The position numbers and the translations under genes are program-made. DNA of 64,000 nt from Sphingomonas sp. SUN039 (GTDB lineage Bacteria > Pseudomonadota > Alphaproteobacteria > Sphingomonadales > Sphingomonadaceae): contig NZ_CP096972.1 of assembly GCF_024758725.1 (NCBI RefSeq), positions 2,834,001 to 2,898,000 on the forward strand, written 5' to 3'. How positions within the stretch are numbered: the first letter of the stretch is position 1; each line of letters opens with the position of its first letter. Shown one piece after another: positions 61,198 through 64,000 of the stretch. A model generated the notes under the pieces. That model did not search any database and was not told where the DNA came from. It worked only from the letters and a program-made list of their open reading frames with translations.

Positions 61198-61314
61198 CGG
61201 GGAAAATTCCCGTTTTGTTCGCTCGCAGCCCCGAAAACGTGTAGGATCGGGGTTTGGCCCCGAGTCGGATGTGAGTCGAAAATAAACGGGCGCGGCGGAA
61301 CGGGGATCGGGGCG

Positions 61315-63237
61315 ATGGATTTCAGGGATAACGATGGCAGAGCGGACATGAGTGCGGACACGGCGGAGTTGATCGCAGAGGCGATGGCAGGCGCCGCAAC
61401 GGCGACGGCCAAGGCCGATGCCGCGCCGATCGAGGGCGTGCATCCGCGCCTGTTCGCGGTCGAGGTCGATCATTCGCGCGATGCGCTCCTCACCGATTTC
61501 GGCAAGGAGACGCTGAAGGACCGCTATCTGTTGCCTGGTGAATCCTATCAGGATTTGTTTGTGCGCGTGGCGTCGGCCTATGCCGACGACCAGCCACATG
61601 CCCAACGGCTCTATGATTACATCTCGCGGCTGTGGTTCATGCCGTCGACGCCGGTGCTGTCGAACGGCGGCACGGGGCGCGGGCTGCCGATCAGCTGCTA
61701 TCTCAATTCGGTGCCCGACAGCCTGGAAGGGATCGTCGACACCTGGAACGAGAATGTCTGGCTGGCGGCGCGCGGCGGCGGGATCGGCACCTATTGGGGC
61801 GCGGTGCGCGGTATCGGCGAACCGGTCGGCCTGAACGGGAAGACCAGCGGCATTATTCCGTTCGTGCGCGTGATGGACTCGCTGACCTTGGCGATTTCGC
61901 AAGGGTCGCTGCGCCGCGGGTCGGCCGCGTGCTACCTCGACGTGTCGCACCCCGAGATCGAGGAGTTCCTCGAAATCCGCAAGCCCAGCGGCGATTTCAA
62001 CCGCAAGGCATTGAACCTGCATCACGGCGTGCTGCTGACCGATGCATTCATGGAAGCGGTACGCGACGGGACCGAATGGCAGCTGCGCAGTCCCAAGGAC
62101 AACAGCGTCCGCCAGACGGTCGATGCGCGCAGCCTGTTCCAGAAGCTGGTCGAAACGCGGCTCGCGACCGGCGAGCCCTATATCGTCTTCGGCGACACGG
62201 TGAACCGCGCGATGCCGCGCCATCACCGCGAACTGGGGTTGAAGGTTTCCACTTCGAACCTGTGCAGCGAAATCACCCTGCCGACCGGCAAGGATCACCT
62301 CGGCAACGATCGCACGGCGGTGTGCTGCCTGTCGTCGGTCAACCTCGAAACCTGGGACGAATGGAACGGCGACAAGATGTTCGTCGAGGACATCATGCGC
62401 TTCCTCGACAATGTCCTGACCGACTATATCGACCGCGCCGAGCCCGAAATGGCGCGCGCCAAGTACAGCGCGTCGCGCGAACGCTCGGTGGGTCTGGGCG
62501 TCATGGGCTTCCACAGCTTCCTGCAGGCGCGCAATCTGCCCTTCGAGGGCGCGATGGCGAAGTCGTGGAACCTGAAAATCTTCAAGCACATCAGCGCCAA
62601 GGCCGAGGAAGCCTCGATGCTGCTGGCGGCGGAGCGCGGCCCCTGCCCCGATGCCGAGGAACGCGGCGTGATGGAGCGGTTCAGCTGCAAGATGGCGATC
62701 GCGCCCACCGCGTCGATCAGCATCATCTGCGGCGGGACGAGTGCGTGCATCGAGCCGATCCCGGCGAACATCTACACCCACAAGACGCTGTCGGGGTCGT
62801 TCTCGATCCGCAATCCGTATCTCGAAAAGCTGCTGTCGACCAAGTCGAAGAACAGCGACGCGGTGTGGAATTCGATCCTCGAACAGGGCGGATCGGTCCA
62901 GCACCTCGACTTCCTCGATACGGACGAAAAAGCGACCTACAAAACCAGCTTCGAGATCGACCAGCGCTGGCTGCTCGAACTCGCCGCCGACCGCACGCCG
63001 TTCATCGATCAGGCGCAGTCGCTGAACCTGTTCATCCCGGCCGATGTCGAGAAATGGGATTTGCTGATGCTCCACTTCCGCGCGTGGGAGCTGGGCATCA
63101 AGTCGCTCTATTATCTGCGCTCGAAAAGCGTCCAGCGCGCAGGCTTTGCGGGCGGAGTCGAAGCCGACAACACCGCCTTGCCGCCGGTGATCGAGCTGGA
63201 GACCAAGGATTACGACGAATGCCTCGCGTGCCAGTGA
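61315..63237 (+). CDS. nrdA: Ribonucleoside-diphosphate reductase, alpha subunit
   Basis: 640 residues (ATG 61348, 'MSADTAELI', is an alternative start). Catalytic-core features: 'FMPSTPVLSNGGTGRGLPISCYLNSV' (active-site Cys), 'STSNLCSEITLP' (thiyl-radical NLCSEI), 'SIRNPYLEKLL', 'SLYYLRSKS' (radical-transfer Tyr pair), and C-terminal 'CLACQ' redox pair. There is no N-terminal ATP-cone, so dATP inhibition at that site is not expected. Makes dNTP precursors; the beta subunit is not in the window after it. Preceded by NrdR-like and DnaA boxes. Confidence 0.95.
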   Translation: MDFRDNDGRADMSADTAELIAEAMAGAATATAKADAAPIEGVHPRLFAVEVDHSRDALLTDFGKETLKDRYLLPGESYQDLFVRVASAYADDQPHAQRLYDYISRLWFMPSTPVLSNGGTGRGLPISCYLNSVPDSLEGIVDTWNENVWLAARGGGIGTYWGAVRGIGEPVGLNGKTSGIIPFVRVMDSLTLAISQGSLRRGSAACYLDVSHPEIEEFLEIRKPSGDFNRKALNLHHGVLLTDAFMEAVRDGTEWQLRSPKDNSVRQTVDARSLFQKLVETRLATGEPYIVFGDTVNRAMPRHHRELGLKVSTSNLCSEITLPTGKDHLGNDRTAVCCLSSVNLETWDEWNGDKMFVEDIMRFLDNVLTDYIDRAEPEMARAKYSASRERSVGLGVMGFHSFLQARNLPFEGAMAKSWNLKIFKHISAKAEEASMLLAAERGPCPDAEERGVMERFSCKMAIAPTASISIICGGTSACIEPIPANIYTHKTLSGSFSIRNPYLEKLLSTKSKNSDAVWNSILEQGGSVQHLDFLDTDEKATYKTSFEIDQRWLLELAADRTPFIDQAQSLNLFIPADVEKWDLLMLHFRAWELGIKSLYYLRSKSVQRAGFAGGVEADNTALPPVIELETKDYDECLACQ

Positions 63238-63271
63238 TGGCGCGCGAGACTTCGTGTCGTGGGCAGGCGGT

Positions 63272-63541
63272 TCAGCCGTCCTGTTCTTCTTCCTCGAACG
63301 TAATCGCCACATCGGCGTTGGCGGACAAGCGGACCTTGCCGTCCTCGACGCCAGCAATCAGCCCGGTCGAGATATAATGGTGATGTCCGGAATGGCCTCC
63401 GCTGCCTTCGACAACCTCGGCACCGCTGTCGGCCTTGGTCAGCTTGATGCGGTGGCCGTCAACGTGGTCGACGGTGCCGACATGGACGCCATCGGCGCCG
63501 ATGACTTCGTCATGTTCCTTGATCCGGGAAAGATCGACCAT
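63272..63541 (-). CDS. DUF2171 domain protein
   Basis: 89 residues from ATG 'MVDLSRIKEHDEVIGADGVHVGTVDHVDGHRIKLTKADSG'. A PRC-barrel-like DUF2171 fold with 'GTVDxVxGxxIKLTK' and a His-rich loop 'GGHSGHHHYISTGLIAGVEDGKVRLS'. Widespread in Alphaproteobacteria as a stress-associated small protein of unknown function. Convergent with nrdA. Confidence 0.9.
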   Translation of the reverse strand: MVDLSRIKEHDEVIGADGVHVGTVDHVDGHRIKLTKADSGAEVVEGSGGHSGHHHYISTGLIAGVEDGKVRLSANADVAITFEEEEQDG

Positions 63542-63626
63542 GAAAATAACTCCTTTGCGGGGGTGACGGGAACCCAACGCATTGGCGCGCCATTGGGTGC
63601 AGCGATGCCATGCGAAGGACCCCGGG

Positions 63627-63818
63627 ATGACTGCACCCCTGTTGATGGCGCTCGTCGCGCTGCTGTGTACGGCGGGGTCGATATGGCTGGTCCGGCGCCG
63701 GGCGCGGACCGAAGCCGCGATCTATCGTCACCGGATCGCGGCAACGATGCTGGCCGCAGCGGCAATAATCCTGATTGCGTACGCGTGGACGCTCCACAGC
63801 TGGGACGCCGCAAGCTGA
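63627..63818 (+). CDS. Small two-helix membrane protein
   Basis: 63 residues from ATG 63627. 'APLLMALVALLCTAGSIWLVRRRARTEAAIYRHRIAATMLAAAAIILIAYAWTL' gives two TM helices separated by a basic loop. Divergent from the DUF2171 gene. Function unknown. Confidence 0.65.
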   Translation: MTAPLLMALVALLCTAGSIWLVRRRARTEAAIYRHRIAATMLAAAAIILIAYAWTLHSWDAAS

Positions 63819-63832
63819 GCCTGTTTTCGCTG

Positions 63833-64000
63833 ATGGCAATATTGGTTGCCTTCAGCTTTTTCACGCCCGACGCCTATGCTCAGGGCGTCAAGCATATGAT
63901 AAATGATCCTTTCCAGCGGATGGCAAAGCTCGGACTGTATCTGCCTGCTTGGTTTATGATACCGAGTGCGCCACCCTCTCCCGGCGACGGGCGCCCCACG
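63833..64000 (+). CDS. Partial ORF at window end, possible secreted protein
   Basis: A frame open from ATG 63833 to the last base: 'MAILVAFSFFTPDAYAQGVK' then 'HMINDPFQRMAKLGLYLPAWFMIPSAPPSPGDGRPT'. The start resembles a signal peptide cleaved after 'AYA'. Codon usage is mixed and the 3' end is missing, so this is tentative. Confidence 0.4.
   Translation, partial: MAILVAFSFFTPDAYAQGVKHMINDPFQRMAKLGLYLPAWFMIPSAPPSPGDGRPT

Larger units (their letters stand above)
60910..61314 (+). promoter_or_regulatory. Regulatory region upstream of ribonucleotide reductase
   Basis: A 405-base gene-free stretch. It holds two NrdR-like boxes, one perfect DnaA box and six GANTC (CcrM-type) sites at 60915, 61029, 61034, 61164, 61262 and 61273; about one or two would be expected by chance. 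No ORF with coding character was seen. Confidence 0.7.

Overview
The window looks like chromosomal DNA of a sphingomonad (Alphaproteobacteria, Sphingomonadales; Sphingomonas-like). It is GC-rich, has four TonB-dependent receptor genes plus a receptor fragment, ATGA/GTGA-type gene overlaps, alternative GTG/TTG starts, clustered GANTC sites, and family-level protein similarity typical of that order (metX-GNAT-metW, ftsEX-ydcF-plsC, DUF4402 pilin with archaic usher, class I fumarase). There is no rRNA; one tRNA (Leu, anticodon GAG) is present. All functional calls come from reading the translated sequence; no database search was run.

Layout. 1-7.4 kb: end of a PLP-dependent decarboxylase, aldose epimerase-like protein, TonB receptor with divergent TetR regulator, methionine genes metX-GNAT-metW, and tyrosine-pathway dehydrogenase. 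7.4-11.4 kb: cell-envelope operon ftsE-ftsX-ydcF-plsC, a zinc-ribbon membrane protein, tRNA-Leu. 11.6-16.4 kb: chaperone-usher operon with two DUF4402 subunits, a PapD-like chaperone and an 897-residue usher, with a terminator hairpin after the second subunit. 16.5-19.4 kb: type III polyketide synthase, methyltransferase and flavoprotein in overlapping frames. 19.4-24.5 kb: msrB, PBP1A, metallopeptidase with an in-frame palindromic insertion, cysteine-cluster protein, SCO lipoprotein, ankyrin protein. 24.6-29.5 kb: EmrAB/NodT-like tripartite efflux with a divergent TetR and a clear operator. 30.4-33.6 kb: a lower-GC, probably acquired EcoRII-type restriction-modification cassette (C5 methylase, Vsr repair nuclease, REase) and an orphan AbrB-like protein. 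33.6-39.6 kb: lepA, secreted proteins, CsgG-like protein, exonuclease III, ribA.

39.6-56.4 kb is the most distinctive region. It holds a Tat-exported flavin amine oxidase, a Sec-exported RidA, an Lrp regulator, a TonB receptor cut by one in-frame amber codon, an exported M20 hydrolase, a short-plug TonB receptor, a serine beta-lactamase-like hydrolase and an exported D-aminoacylase-like amidohydrolase. Together they suggest periplasmic processing of N-acyl/amino compounds; this is inference. A 3'-terminal fragment of another TonB receptor survives beside the RidA gene, and GCAAk-N5-mTTGC sites stand before both Lrp-flanking transcription units.

56.5-64 kb: YdeI-like gene and a frameshifted relative, an XRE regulator with two related membrane proteins, class I fumarase, a DUF1905 protein, and a ribonucleotide reductase large-subunit gene behind a dense regulatory region (two NrdR-like boxes, a perfect DnaA box, six GANTC sites). 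Four copies of a GGGACTGTCCC-type palindromic repeat and several other sphingomonad-like inverted repeats lie between genes.
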